Source: Epiperipatus broadwayi (lineage: Eukaryota; Onychophora; Udeonychophora; Euonychophora; Peripatidae). From it: DNA of 64,000 nt. Positions 23,046 to 35,560 of this stretch are shown piece by piece (the first letter of the stretch is position 1; each line of letters starts with the position of its first letter). Under the pieces are notes generated by a model. It did no database searches. It had not been told where the DNA came from and was given only the letters and a program-made list of their open reading frames with translations. The stretch spans positions 3,891,059-3,955,058 of the forward strand of contig JAQFVV010006293.1 in the NCBI GenBank assembly GCA_028023455.1, given 5' to 3'. The translations under genes were made by a program, and so were the position numbers.

Positions 23046-23479
23046 CACTGGCAAACCATCATGCTGATCAATTAATAATTACTAGTCTAAATCTGTTGAT
23101 TTTATGGATATGTGACCAATGAATGAGTCATAAATTTCAATAGTAAAAAATAAAAAATGATCTCACTATCGAAATACAAATTTTCGTTTCATTTATCTTA
23201 TTTTCTCTTTTTTTCTTGCATGGAGTAAACAATAATTAATAAAAGAAATTTTTTTTGCTCCATAGGATTTTGTTACATATGATTGTTTGATGTCTGTATT
23301 TATAGGCAATAATAAAAAGGAAAGGCAACAATAAAAAGGAAAGTAGACCTCAGACTACTCTACTTGGCAATTATACTTGTTGAAAAATATTTTTGTTTGT
23401 TCAATATTCATTTATACTAAAAATTTAGCATTATGGTTAATACTAACCTAGATATATTGAGCAGATTTAATCTCAGTTT

Positions 23480-25250
23480 TTAGGAAGTTATTCACATATT
23501 AAAAAAGTTAGAAGCCAGATTAGAAGATAATTCTAAAAAGTTCCAAGCCAGATTAGAAGATAATTCTAAAAGGTTAGAAGCAAAATTAGAAAATAATTCA
23601 AAGGAATTAAAGCTGAATTAAAGACCACAGTGCAAAAAAATTCAAAAAAATTTAGAAAGTAAAGTAGAGATCTAATTTAAGGAGTTAGAAAGTGTGAAAC
23701 TTAGATTGGAAGAATTACAAACTGAAAAGTTAGCTTTGAGAGAAGAAGCTAAGATCAAATTCTTAGCTTTGAAAGGAAAAATAGAAGAATTGAGGAAAGA
23801 GGTTAAGATAGAAATAAAAAAAAATGAATAAGAAACTCAAGAAGTCCCGAAAAGAATGTAAAAGTTCTCAGAGACAAATTACAACACTGTTTTGAGAGGG
23901 ATATTCAGAAATAAAAAAATAAAATATGGAATATTCACTTCAGATATGATGTAAAGAATGAGAAAGGAAAACTAGATACACCATTATGGTTTACAAAGAG
24001 GAGATGGTTGAGTTTACCCAAGACTATTGTTTGCAGATAAGCAATAAGATATGAAATGATAAAATAAAAGAAATCCATGAAAAAATACAAATGATGTTTC
24101 ATGCTATTTTAAATGGATCTCTGAACTTGACACCTGAATTAATGAGATGAATAATGATAAGAATATAGATCATGAATTAAAATGGTTGGGAAAAAAGAAA
24201 CATGAAAATATTTTAATGAGATGAATAATGGTAAGGATATATATCATGAGTTATAATAGGTAGGAGAAAAGGAGTATGAAAATTGTTTTGCAATCCATAG
24301 AAGCTGACTTGAGTCAGTAAATGCCAGGACTTCAAATCATACAGGCTGAACTAACAGCTAACTCAGAATAGTCAAAACCTGAAACCAATAGCAGATTAGA
24401 TGAAAAAAATAATAAAAAATCTTGATATAAGTTAGAGATTAGGTTTGATAATTGTCAGTATGCATTGTCGAGAGCCTGTAATGAATTGAAGGCCAAAATT
24501 GTAGAATGTAGAAAGTTGAAAACTACTAATGTAACAAAAATAAAGAAAATTGTGCATTTTTTCCTAATTATATGTTTCAATATCCCAAGAAATTAGAACT
24601 ACATGCCAATACAAGTTATATGGATAAAGTGGAAATAGGATATGTAAAAATTGATAACTCTGAAGTTGAAGATAGTGTGGATTGTTCCAAGCCTTGAGTT
24701 ATTTAAGAATAACAATGTTAGAATCAATAATTTTTCTAATGAAAGCCAAGCTAGTTTAGTAGACAAGCTTTATATAGAAGAGGATTTTATAGTAAGTTTA
24801 AAGAATGGTAATCCATCCTATTTATATAGTAATGATAAGCTTTGAGGTTTACTTCTTGAGATAAAAATTGTAAAGCTTAAGTGGTTTTATTTTTGTAAAA
24901 TACATGGCCATGAAAATAAAAAATTTTATGACTGAAGGAACTGTCAGACTGATGAGAATTTAGAGCTGTTACTTGAAATAGAATTTTATAGAGAGCTCAG
25001 GAAATAAAATATATTTTAATGATTTAGTTATAGGGCATCATCATATCCTGATATATAATCATGAAAAATGATTTGGGGAGGAAGGCAAATTATAATATAA
25101 AGATTCAACTCATATCTTGCTTTGGATAATGACAGCTGAGCAGATGTGAAGTGTTTGGTCGATAATATCATAAGTGTCAAAGGTAAACCTTATTTTTTAA
25201 GTGCTATAAAATTTATGAGTAAATGTAGATGCTATGATGAACTTTAGGTA
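23480..25250 (+). pseudogene. Decayed gag-protease of an LTR element
   Basis: Plus-strand fragments read KLEARLEDNSKKFQARLEDN with further repeats of the RLEDNSK type (from about 23506), then LRLEELQTEKLALREEAK, a strongly charged coiled coil like those near the N-terminus of some Gag proteins. At about 24889-24935 WFYFCKIHGHENKKFYD recalls the C-x-x-HG-x-H zinc-knuckle variant of Gag. At about 25122-25160 LDNDS-stop-ADVKCLVDN looks like a retropepsin active site in which the glycine codon is now TGA. Many stops. No RT was recognised downstream. It lies between the two copies of the 1.7-kb direct repeat. Confidence 0.5.
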
Positions 25251-26760
25251 GTAGTACCAATTTTATTTGGAACCAAGGAGGCATATTTCTAAATATGCTG
25301 TCAAGCAAGAACAAGGATAAAAAGTCACACCATTTAAGAAATCTTGGTGATTTATTATACAAATACTCCAACTGTATGAAATTAAAAAGAAAAATGTTAT
25401 CAAGTTGTGAGATTAGAGGATTAAAACCAATGCCCCACAATGATAATTTCATTTGGTATATAGAATCAAATTTTTAGACAAATTAATAAATAATTATACC
25501 AATCTTAGTTTGTTTAATCCATGTTATTAGTAACATATCTATTATAAGTATCTGATAAAAATGAAATTTAGAATTATAATGTGTGTGTATATATATATAT
25601 ATTGTAACGGAAACAAAAATAGATAGAGGAAATTATTAATTATTAAAATATATATTTATTATGCTTATAATCTGGCCATTTGTAACAGTATGAATAATAT
25701 TGTAATGATGAATGATAAAAAGGTTGATAAAAGGCTGTTACTTTATAACTGATTATAATCTATATATTGATGAGGGATATGATGATAGTTGCTATAATTC
25801 AATAACTAAACACTAAACAGGATATATGATATGCTCCAGCGGTTCATTATTTGTAACCAAGTAAAATTAAACGAGAAATGAATTTACTGTGTTAGCTACA
25901 ATACAATTTATAATTAAACAAGGATGATGCTAACATATAAATAAGAACATATGCATATCGTACTCTATTTGGGTGTCTATTTCTAATTAATTAAATATAA
26001 CATTATAGCCCGATTGCAACTATCTCAAACATTAACTCTGTTACGCTAATAATGAAATAAATAAATTATCTCATTTCTCCATATAAAATAACAACAATGA
26101 AAATTAAAACTATTATCATTAAAGATTTAAAATATTTAGATATTGGGGAAGTCATTTGAACAATTAAAGCATACTGACCATTGTCATCAAATAAAATAAT
26201 ATTAAATATAGCATCTGAATAGAATTACCCACTGTAAGATTCCTGGAGTGCATTATGCTTTTCTCCAATACTAGGTTCTTTTAACAAAGAATCCTTCCTA
26301 TTCTTCTTTCCAACTATATAAGACCATTCATGGTCATATGCACACACTGGTGCTATTCATGACAACTTATAAAACATATTACATAAAGTTAATAAGTTGG
26401 AAAAGGGATGAGATCACTTCTATTCAGTTTAGCTAAGTCCATGTGTTTTCCCATGAGCACCACTAGATTGTTTTAAATCTAGATAAATATCTGTTTAGAG
26501 TGTACTGAGTTCAAACTCATTCAGTGCATTTTTACTACACATGACTTGGATGACTAATGAAAAAAATGACACTCTTATATTTTACTCATGTCAATAAAAT
26601 CATAAGATCCCCATATCACCAAAATTTATATAGATCAAAGACTCTTATAGACATTGCTAGCTCATTTTATGTATATTGATGAACAGACAAGTATAATCTT
26701 ATTAATGGCTTCTAAACAAGCATCATGAAGACCATTATTGATATTGATGGCCATTTAACT
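25251..26760. other. AT-rich non-coding sequence
   Basis: A TG/TA run at about 25580-25606 is followed by TGTAACGGAAAC, which resembles an LTR start, but no matching end or second copy was found. A moderately GC-richer patch at 26230-26480 has no recognisable coding content. Open stretches at 24651-24845, 25213-25452 and 25295-25477 have no recognisable domain. Confidence 0.4.
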
Positions 26761-26769
26761 AGATTATTT

Positions 26770-26890
26770 ATCACAATATAAAGGTAATAATAATGATGAT
26801 AATAATGATGATGATATCATAATAATAATGATAACAATAGTGATGATGATACCATAATAATAATGATAATAATAGTGGTGATGATACCAG
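26770..26890. repeat. AAT/GAT minisatellite
   Basis: Trinucleotide-derived array with a higher-order unit of about 36 bp, seen as CATAATAATAATGATAA then CAATAGTGATGATGATAC repeated with small changes. Confidence 0.7.
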
Positions 26891-28309
26891 CCATAGCTTA
26901 TTAATAAACTCACAACGATAAATTTATCTTTATAAACTCATAAGCACTTTTTAAAATCATCCTTTGTCACAATGGGATTTAAATATTACATTCACTAGCA
27001 TTTATATAAGTTTATAGTTATTTACTAAAATACTTTTATAGTTAAAACTGGGATTTAATAATACTAGTGATGATGACTGATCATCACTAATCTCTATGCA
27101 TGATACTCAACTTTCTACAAATCCTTATTTACTAAATATATTAATTATGTTGAACATTAGATTTAATGATTATAATTTATTAATGATGATGATGGTGATC
27201 ATAACTCATGTACAGTGCCATGTTTAAAAGGTGTTTTAATCAATAATATAATATCCATCTTTGATGAATATGATTAAAACTCATGGACACAACATAATTT
27301 TATCTTTCTATTATTGAACTATAATTATTAAAATTTGGTTATTATCAAGCTTAATCCCTAAATACCTAAAGGTAAATCAACATTCCAGTCCACCCAACAT
27401 TTTGCTAGCGCTTAATATTTGCAAGTGATTACTCAATATTTACGAATGATGATTCTTAATATCTGCAAGCAATGATGATGATAATCATTTAAAACAATAG
27501 AATTAAGACAAGAAAAATACAACAATATTTTTAATAAGAACTCAGAAACCAATTAAGATATATAATTATATTTTATTATTACATTAATTCAATATAGAAC
27601 TAATACAAAATTTTATATACAAGTTCATCATTTTGGATAATTTTAAAATAAGCTGGCTTAAAATGACATTTAAAAAATATATTTCATGGAATGCTTACTT
27701 AAGACTTTCCTAACTTATTATATCATAAAATAAATTTCATATGTAACCTGTGTTTTATTTCACTTCCATTTATATGTAAGCCTTGCTTTATAATTTACCA
27801 TATTTAAACTAATTATGTATAACCTATTCTTTTGACGTGTTTGTATAAGCAGTTACACATGCACACATTCGGTAATGTTAACATATATGTTTCAAATGTA
27901 TACCCCTATATTAGAGATTAATACATAAATTACATATATAAAAAATATTCTTGCAACCTTTTAGCAAAAGAAAATAAAATACATTATATCAATTTTAATA
28001 TGCAACAAGATAAAATAAAAAAACCCATTATAAATGCATATATTTTTAGGTTGCTCATTATCATAACAACTGAAGAACAATTAAAAAAAATCATTTCAAT
28101 ATTACAATATATAATATAAAAAAAATAATAAAAAAATAATGAAAATTTAAGTTTAAAGATTTAAACTGTGTTTGTGTTATGTTATGTGATATTGAGAATA
28201 ACTATCGATAAACAAGCCTTTAATGTTTCTGTATCAAAAGAAAAAAAATAATGCTTTGACCAATAAATTAAGGTTTACTTTTAATAAGCAATAATAAAAG
28301 ATCTGTTAA
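26891..28309. other. AT-rich non-coding sequence
   Basis: Nothing beyond short GATGAT runs near 27185 and 27470 and A/T homopolymers. Confidence 0.5.
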
Positions 28310-28339
28310 GGAAAGTTCATAGTTACCCGATTACTTTCA

Positions 28340-28645
28340 CTTCTTATAAATGTCCCAAGTTTGAATTTTCAGACTGCTTGTCTTTGCTCCATTTAAAAAA
28401 AAAAGAAAAGTTCTTGCAGATACTTTTAAGATAAACATGAATTAATTGACTTGTTTATTTCTTCAATTTTAAAATTATTTATTGTTGATACTTTTGATAA
28501 TGCTGAATTCATTAACTGGCTTGCTTCTACCATTTCAAAAAGAGTTATTTCAAATACTTTTAGATAAGTATGAACTGGTGGATTTGCTTGTCTCTCCCAT
28601 TTTAAAAAAAAAATCATTGTAGACACTTTAGATGACTGAGGAAAA
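28340..28645. repeat. Degenerate tandem repeat, unit about 65-75 bp
   Basis: Four diverged units each contain a CTTGTCT-like or CTTGCTT-like segment followed by CCATTT or AATTTT and an A-run, then a GATACTTTTA-like segment. A minus-strand open stretch across them (28426-28626) is repeat-derived and not a supported gene. Confidence 0.5.
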
Positions 28646-28783
28646 CTTTAACAAAAAATTTGGTTCATAGCTTCAAACCTGGCTATATATGTGGCTTTTA
28701 TTCATCTTTCCTTTCTTCTAGGCTCTTGTCAAAAATGATAATGAGATGACATTTTTGGCTGGTTTTAAATTTGTCCATTCTTT

Positions 28784-28822
28784 TGGTTACTATGGACCAG
28801 TATATGGGTCCACAGTAGACCA
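28784..28822. repeat. 15-bp stem hairpin
   Basis: TGGTTACTATGGACC (28784-28798) pairs with GGTCCACAGTAGACCA (28807-28822) with one bulged base and one G-T type mismatch around an 8-nt loop. Role unknown. Confidence 0.5.
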
Positions 28823-30479
28823 GTGATTTAACCCATTCTGTATTAATAAGGAAGCAGAAACAATGGTTTTAGCAATGCAAATTCATTGTATTATACACAG
28901 CAAAATATATTAATATCATTTCATAGAATTGTTAATAACTTCTTCCAAGAAATTCAATTTTGTTCCATTTTTTTCTTTATCTTAATCTTGCTGGAAATTA
29001 CTTATATATATGCACATCTTTGTCTATACTGACTTTAAAACAAGAGTCATTTTTTTTCCTTCATCAATTTTTAAAGAGTGAAAAAAAATCAAATCGCTCA
29101 CTCTCCTTTTCCCAACATTAAAAAACAAAACTGACTGTGTCTTTCTTTTAAAACTACATATTGTTAAATCACTCTCCTCCAAACAAAAATTGAACTGCAT
29201 CTAAATATTGCTTCATTCGTTTTTATTGTGAATTTTAATCAAAGAAAATGACCACCTGCAAATCTCTTATCGCAAGACAAAAATTAAAGCCTCATAAGTT
29301 GATGTTCTATCGCGATTCTACAAGAAAATTAATAATTAAGTTTTATTACATCAAAGCACCCCTTTTATAAAATAATCTTAGACACAGATAACACAAACAA
29401 TGAGCTGGCAATCTATAGTCATTAGAAATAGGTGTAAAAGTGTTTTGGTGTTTATACAGACGTTCTTATTCTTTCACACTCTTTTGCACATGCACATTTC
29501 TTTTTATCTCCTAATCTACTAATCTGATCACCTTATTTTACATGTTCTTTCTGATCTGCTTTATTTTAACAAAAAAAATTAATATTAAATAAATTAACAC
29601 ATTATTTAATAAAAAAATATAATAAATCAATATTAAATATTATTACTCACTACCTTTTTCTCTTTATAACTGTTTATTTATTAACTATTTATAAACTATA
29701 TAATAATAAATACCCACATAAATCTATATATATATAAAAGAAAATTTTTTTTAAAATTAAATAATATATCTGTGGGTTTGAAATGAGTCATATACATACA
29801 ATATATATGAAAAGAAAGTTACTGTTAACACTAACTGAAATAATTATAGAAAATATACAAACCATTATACAATTACAAATATCCAGTAATGCCCTCTGTT
29901 TAAAGATCTATATCTCAATAATAGCAAACCTTAAAATGATACAATATATATATATAAATAATAAATCATTAGTTTAAAGATTCATAATTGCATATCGAAA
30001 ATCTTGAGTATGAGGAAAAGATCCTATAATTCAGTAAATCCCATATCTATATTAAAAGTATGAATTAATGTAGTTTATCTAAGTTAGAGTCATTCAAATT
30101 TAGTCAGAAAATTCTAGTATTGGTGTAAGTTAAGGCAGTTAAATTGCTAGATTATTTAATTAAAATAAATGATAAATAAACATATGACTCATTCAGATAA
30201 AAGGAAATAATGTTAGCATATGCTATACCAATAAATACAGATTAATTGAAAAGAGTAGTGCTGATTTCTATATGATAAGTTACATAAAAAAAATCCTTCC
30301 ACAAATTAAACACTAGCAGAAAAGTATTACTCAAGAATATAAAGGAAGTAGATCAAATTGTGCAAAACTAATGGGGAAACTCACTTAAAGGGAAAATGCT
30401 TCAGTGGCAGATATACTCTACTAAATATATATAAAAAAATTTTCTCTTCCAAGTGAAAGAAATATAGTGATATCCATAT
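28823..30479. other. AT-rich non-coding sequence
   Basis: No supported feature. An open stretch at 29783-29977 has no recognisable motif. Confidence 0.5.
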
Positions 30480-32200
30480 TTTAGACTTACATATGAATTA
30501 ATTTTTTTTATATTTCATATTCATGTGAAGTTATTTACATGTTTATTAAACTTTTGCTTTCATTTATTAACTAATTTATCTATGTTTATTATTACCTTAA
30601 ACCATTTTTAATTTTAAATAAATATTAAAGTAAAACTTGATCATAATCCAAAGCTTAATTAGTATAAATTAAGTTATGTTACTTTGTATGCATAAATATA
30701 ATCAAGACAGCAAACATACACATACCCATTTAATTTTGTTATATAAAATTATTTAATTTATTGAAATTATTTTATTTAATCCCAGGAATTCTAAATTTTA
30801 ATTTGAGGTGTGTGTATTCATCTACAGGATTTATATCAAACATATTCAAATACTATAACATGATATACCTATTCTAGAATTCCTACAACAATACCTACAT
30901 AAAAATATGATAGTCAGTGCCAATAAGATGGAAATAGAATTAAAAACTTCACATACTGTTTGAACTAGCTGCTATAAACTTCAGACATTCTCTTGCAAAA
31001 TGGATCTTCATAGTTCAAATTTCAACATGTTTGGCTGAAAGGTTAAAAGGAAGAAAGAGTCTAATTGTCTGACCCTTTCCAATGTTATGCCTACGCAGTT
31101 CTTGAAATTCCATTTCCACTCCAAAAATGAATTTCATCTTAACAATCCTATAAGTAAATGTTTCTTTAAAAATTGAAAGAAAAAAAAGCTGTTCTATTTA
31201 GAATGAAAAAATGACTTTAGTGTTGCTAAAATATCCCTCGGGAGAAATTATTTACTCTTCAAATTAACCAAATGTGAATTTTTTAGAAGATTGCTTCATT
31301 TTGCTAAAAAACCCAAAACATAAGGACAATCAAACCCCTGTCAAGGTTAGATCTAGCCTTAAAATAAATTTGATCACCACTAATGTCAAGCTTCACTATT
31401 TTTGAAGATCTTGAAAGGAAGAAATTTTATGTGAAATTTAAAAAAAGAATTTATGAACTTGATTCAATAATAATAAAGGATTTGATAAATTATTATTATT
31501 ATTATTGCACATGCATTTTTTATATAGAGCTTCTAAAGAATTGTTACTGAATCAGGTAATTTAAAAGTTTCAGATGAAATTTTTTTAAAACTTATGTGCA
31601 CATTCAAAGCAGGTGTGAGAGAGTATATAGGTAGTTGGTTTACATATTTATATATATTTTAATTTACAGGAAACAACCAAAGGATTAACAACAGTAAAAT
31701 TTAATTAGAGTAGAGGTGTAACTTACAATATCCTTTTGTTTCTCTCCTTAGTATCCATTTGGGTTTATGAAAAGTTCTGTTTAATATTTATTTAAATTGT
31801 AAATAAACTTCATGAATTAATATTTTATAAACAATTAAGTTGTTAAAATCTAACTGACTTGTTTTGTTACATTTTAATAAATAAAATGTGAATAGTTTAT
31901 TATTAACTTAATTCTTATCTATGTTTTATATATATACTCACTCATTTAAGACAAACCTTAATCACTTGTCTGGCTTAATTCATTATTTTATTTACCTGAT
32001 ATTATTGATTATCTAACTCTTTGAATATATTTAAAGGCAATAAATATTGTCTTTTGATTTTTATATATTATCATGGAAACTCATTTTCACATTCTTAGTT
32101 TATATAGATAGAGAAATATAACTTAAATGCAATGAAAGTCTCATTATTTTTATATAAAATTTTGGTCAATAAATTTAAAAGCTATTATATATATTTTGAA
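30480..32200 (+). repeat. 1.7-kb direct repeat, right copy
   Basis: Partner of 21375-23045 in the same orientation. Both begin with an AATTAAAAA/AATTTTTTT patch and GTTTATTAAAC, and end near AAATTTAAAAGCTATTATAT. With the gag-like relic between them they could be LTRs of one old element, but TG/CA ends, a primer-binding site and a polypurine tract could not be identified. Confidence 0.72.
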
Positions 32201-32414
32201 CCACCTCATGTATTGTTATAATATATATCATATTTATTATGTGTACATAATAATACATGTGTATATATTGTAAATGAACTTCACTTAATACATGTAATTT
32301 TATTTTAAATCAATATCACACATATAGTATATGTAAATCATTAGATATTACTGCAGTAAGTTAATATATATACTCAATAGTATATGAATTTCTATTTTGT
32401 GCTCTGAATGTATA

Positions 32415-32725
32415 TATTATATTTATTATGTGTACCTAATTATATATGTATAATAAATCAAGAACTAAGTTTTCTATTTAAACTGATAGATTTATTTTAA
32501 TTTTAAAACAATTGTTTCTAAAAAAACATACTAAAGTAAAATTCATAATCTTTTTTAAGGTTTTTGTGACTGTTTTAAATAATGTGATTTTTCTAGTTTC
32601 CTTCTTTTAAAAAACAAACAAACAAAACAATTGTTTTAAAATAAAATAGAAACTCTTTTAAATAGAAAACTTAGTTACTGATTTATTATACATATACAAT
32701 TATGTACACATACTAAATATGATTT
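32415..32725. mobile_element. Foldback element
   Basis: Arms of about 110 bp: ATGTATAATAAATCAAGAAC then TAAGTTTTCTATTTAAA (left, from about 32447) is mirrored by TTTAAATAGAAAACTTAGTT then ACTGATTTATTATACATA (right). Further out, TTATTATGTGTACCTAATTA is mirrored near 32695-32720. The interior of about 75 bp is AT-rich. No coding sequence. Confidence 0.7.
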
Positions 32726-34694
32726 ATTAAGAATTTAAAATGGTTTAAAACTATTATTATATTGAATGAAAAAAAACCAAACTGCCCTCTTGTAACCATT
32801 ATTCAAAACAAATGAAAATTTTAATACTATTCATTAACAGCAAAACAAAATTATTGAATATTTTCCCCATCCTATGTTCCATATCTATAAAACTAATTGA
32901 AATATTGAAAAAATAAGTGTTTTAAATGGATTAGGGTTTATAACTTAGTTGTATATGAATTTTCAAGTAATTTTATTGAATTTAAACATATTTAACTTGG
33001 ATTTTTAAATTTCATTCTAACTTGAAAAAGATCAAAGTTAACAAACAAACAAATATATTTTCCAAAATCAATAAAAGTATTTATAAATGGATTATTTAAT
33101 TGTTGATATATTATGAGTTAAGAAGTGAACCAGAAGATTTTAGATCAAAAGATCCCTGTATCTTATTTAGATTATGGACAATAGAAAATGTCACTATTGT
33201 TCCTCATGAAAAATATTGCAAGGATTGCATATAATTGATTAATATAAATTCAACATTAATAAAATACAGATTGTCCAAATAATTCAAACATGTAAAAAAA
33301 TGCTGCAGATAAGATAAACTTTGAGTGCTTGGTGGCTTTATTAACAAAGCTAAAAATGAAAGAACAAAAATATTAATATAAATTTATAAGTAAAAATGTA
33401 GCCAAAAATGATTAAGTTTTTGTAAATTCAAGATTTGTTTTAACAATTAATCACTTAATTTCTTAGCCAAAGAGGAAAAGCTGCCTATATTTATCTACGT
33501 ATTTATTAAGAGAGGTTGATCTGATTTTAAATGTTAAAGTTAACTTGAAAACTAAAATGAAATTAGAGACAATATTGCTAAATATGTAATGACAATAATT
33601 CCAGATTTAAATTCCAGATCTTCAAGAGAAAGACAAAATCAGAAACTGGTCTGGAAATGAGCATTTTACTGCACAACAATCTTGATAATCATTGGTTATT
33701 TAATCTTACTATAGATTATAACAGAATGGACAACATTTATATTTGATCAACATTCTTTTTTTAGTACATTTTTTAAAAAGTCAAGAATTCAATAATAACA
33801 TTCATACCCATTACTTAATAGAGTTTACAGGAAATACATTGACCGAGAAACCTTTCATCATTAGATATTTGTTCCTAAAACAAATTTATAAAGGACACAG
33901 ACTTTATTTTATTATTAATTTCACATCAAAATTTTAATTAATTTATCTTTATGGCTTTGAATATAGAAATAGTGTAACAGTTTTCTTTCCTTTTTGGACA
34001 ATAGTATTAGTTTTAATTTCTATAACTATTGTTTATAACTTCCCCTTAATTAATGTTTTATATTAGTAATTTGAAGCACATTATTTGTGCTATCACATAA
34101 TATATAACACATATATATTGTTCAGATAGCTATATTTTACTTTTATTTTTTTTGTCATGCCATATATTATTGATTCTCATGCCTTATTTTAATTTATCAA
34201 TCATTTTTTTTATTAAGCTACTTCATGTTATATTTTATTAACTTAAGTGACACTATTGTCACAATATTTATTTATATAAAAATATTGGGTCTAAAATGAT
34301 ATAATTTTTAAACTAATAAGTAATTAATAATAATGATTAGTGTATTTATCTACAAAGAATGTGGCGATTGCATAAAATTTGATACTTGTACTAATTTCCC
34401 AAAAAATTGACAAAGAATGCAAGTTATATGCTTTTAAATCATTAAATTTCATTATATCCAATATTTTTACCATCATCATCATCATTATTATTATTAGTTG
34501 TGGTAGTAGTAGTAATAGTATTTTACTTAACATGATATTCTTCATTAACATATTCGACATTTTTATTGGAAATAGCAAAACTCCTCACTTTTAAAATGGT
34601 TGATTAAGAATAATATTTATTACAAATATAAATTTGTTTAAATTGACAAAGAATTTATTTATGAATAAAATACTATAATTTGTTTATATCTTAC
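32726..34694. other. AT-rich sequence downstream of the last recognised receptor exon
   Basis: Would be intron if the receptor gene continues to the left. No kinase-homology exon was recognised. A short ATC/ATT microsatellite lies at about 34470-34498. Open stretches at 33743-33937, 34324-34578 and 34379-34594 have no recognisable domain; the last two run through the microsatellite. Confidence 0.45.
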
Positions 34695-34773
34695 CGGACA
34701 ATTATATAACTAGTACTGCATATAATGATAACAATAGCAAAACATCCCAAAAGCAATTGAGCCATCCAATCAC
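34695..34773 (-). CDS. Receptor guanylate cyclase, transmembrane exon
   Basis: A 79-nt exon with acceptor TTTTCAG and donor CG|GTAAGA. It enters in phase 1, the split codon giving glycine, and leaves in phase 2. It reads GDWMAQLLLGCFAIVIIICS then TSYIIVR: a hydrophobic helix of about 20 residues followed by a basic residue, as expected for the single membrane span between the extracellular domain and the cytoplasmic kinase-homology region. It directly continues the CSK end of the exon at 39298-39433. The next exon, which must start with one base to complete a CGN arginine codon, was not found. Confidence 0.75.
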
Positions 34774-35378
34774 CTGAAAAAAAAAAAAGCCCAAATTACT
34801 GATAATTAATTACTTCACATAAATGTTAATCTATTTATTGAAGAAAAATTGTAGATATCAAGAAATATATTACTATAATTATGTGATAATAATAATACTG
34901 TTGTTGGCTTATCCTGATGTTATCACTTACTTCATATAACTTATTTTCCCATTCTTGACATCATCAATATATAAAAATAGCCTCTTAAATTTTTATAGAT
35001 ATTATAAATATTAAACTAATTTAATAACTTTTGAGCTAAATAGCAATATCTAATTATTCTCGGTTAGTATTTCTTGACAAAATATAAAGATATTTTATAA
35101 ATATCTTATTTAAATTAAAGAAAGACTGCATAATATATTCAATTAACATATGCATTTATTCATCAATGTAACTTGAGACAACACAATATTTGCTACTTCT
35201 TAAAGCACACCATATATATAATTGATATTCAACGAAAAGTAAAACCATTTGCTTTTGCAATCCTAAAAGATAGCTAATCTGAGTATTCAGGCACAGATAT
35301 CACAGCACATTAATTTAGAAAGTTCCTGGAAAGTTTATTATCTCAGTGATTACATATCGTTAGGATTAGTTGATATTT

Positions 35379-35419
<41 letters not shown>
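35379..35419. repeat. (CA)n(TA)n microsatellite
   Basis: About 10 CA units run directly into about 10 TA units. Confidence 0.95.
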
Positions 35420-35532
35420 AGTAACAAAATAATCTAAAAGTTTAAACAATAATATTTTACATGTTATTTTATATATGAAATATTTATAACTGCAAGTAGG
35501 TGGTCCTAAATGATCAATTATCTTTAGAATAA

Positions 35533-35560
35533 AACACACACACACACATATATATATATT
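35533..35560. repeat. (CA)n(TA)n microsatellite
   Basis: A second, shorter CA-to-TA compound run about 150 bp from the first. Confidence 0.9.

Noticed and set aside
26225-26330. Minus-strand stretch reading KDSLLKEPSIGEKHNALQ as a possible next receptor exon
   Set aside because: The phase could fit, but the acceptor region is purine-rich and the peptide does not resemble the kinase-homology start of receptor cyclases.
25607-26391. TGTAACGGAAAC as the start of a solo LTR
   Set aside because: No convincing ACA end, target duplication or second copy could be found in the window.
28426-28626. 66-codon minus-strand frame
   Set aside because: It runs across the units of a degenerate tandem repeat and has repeat-derived composition.
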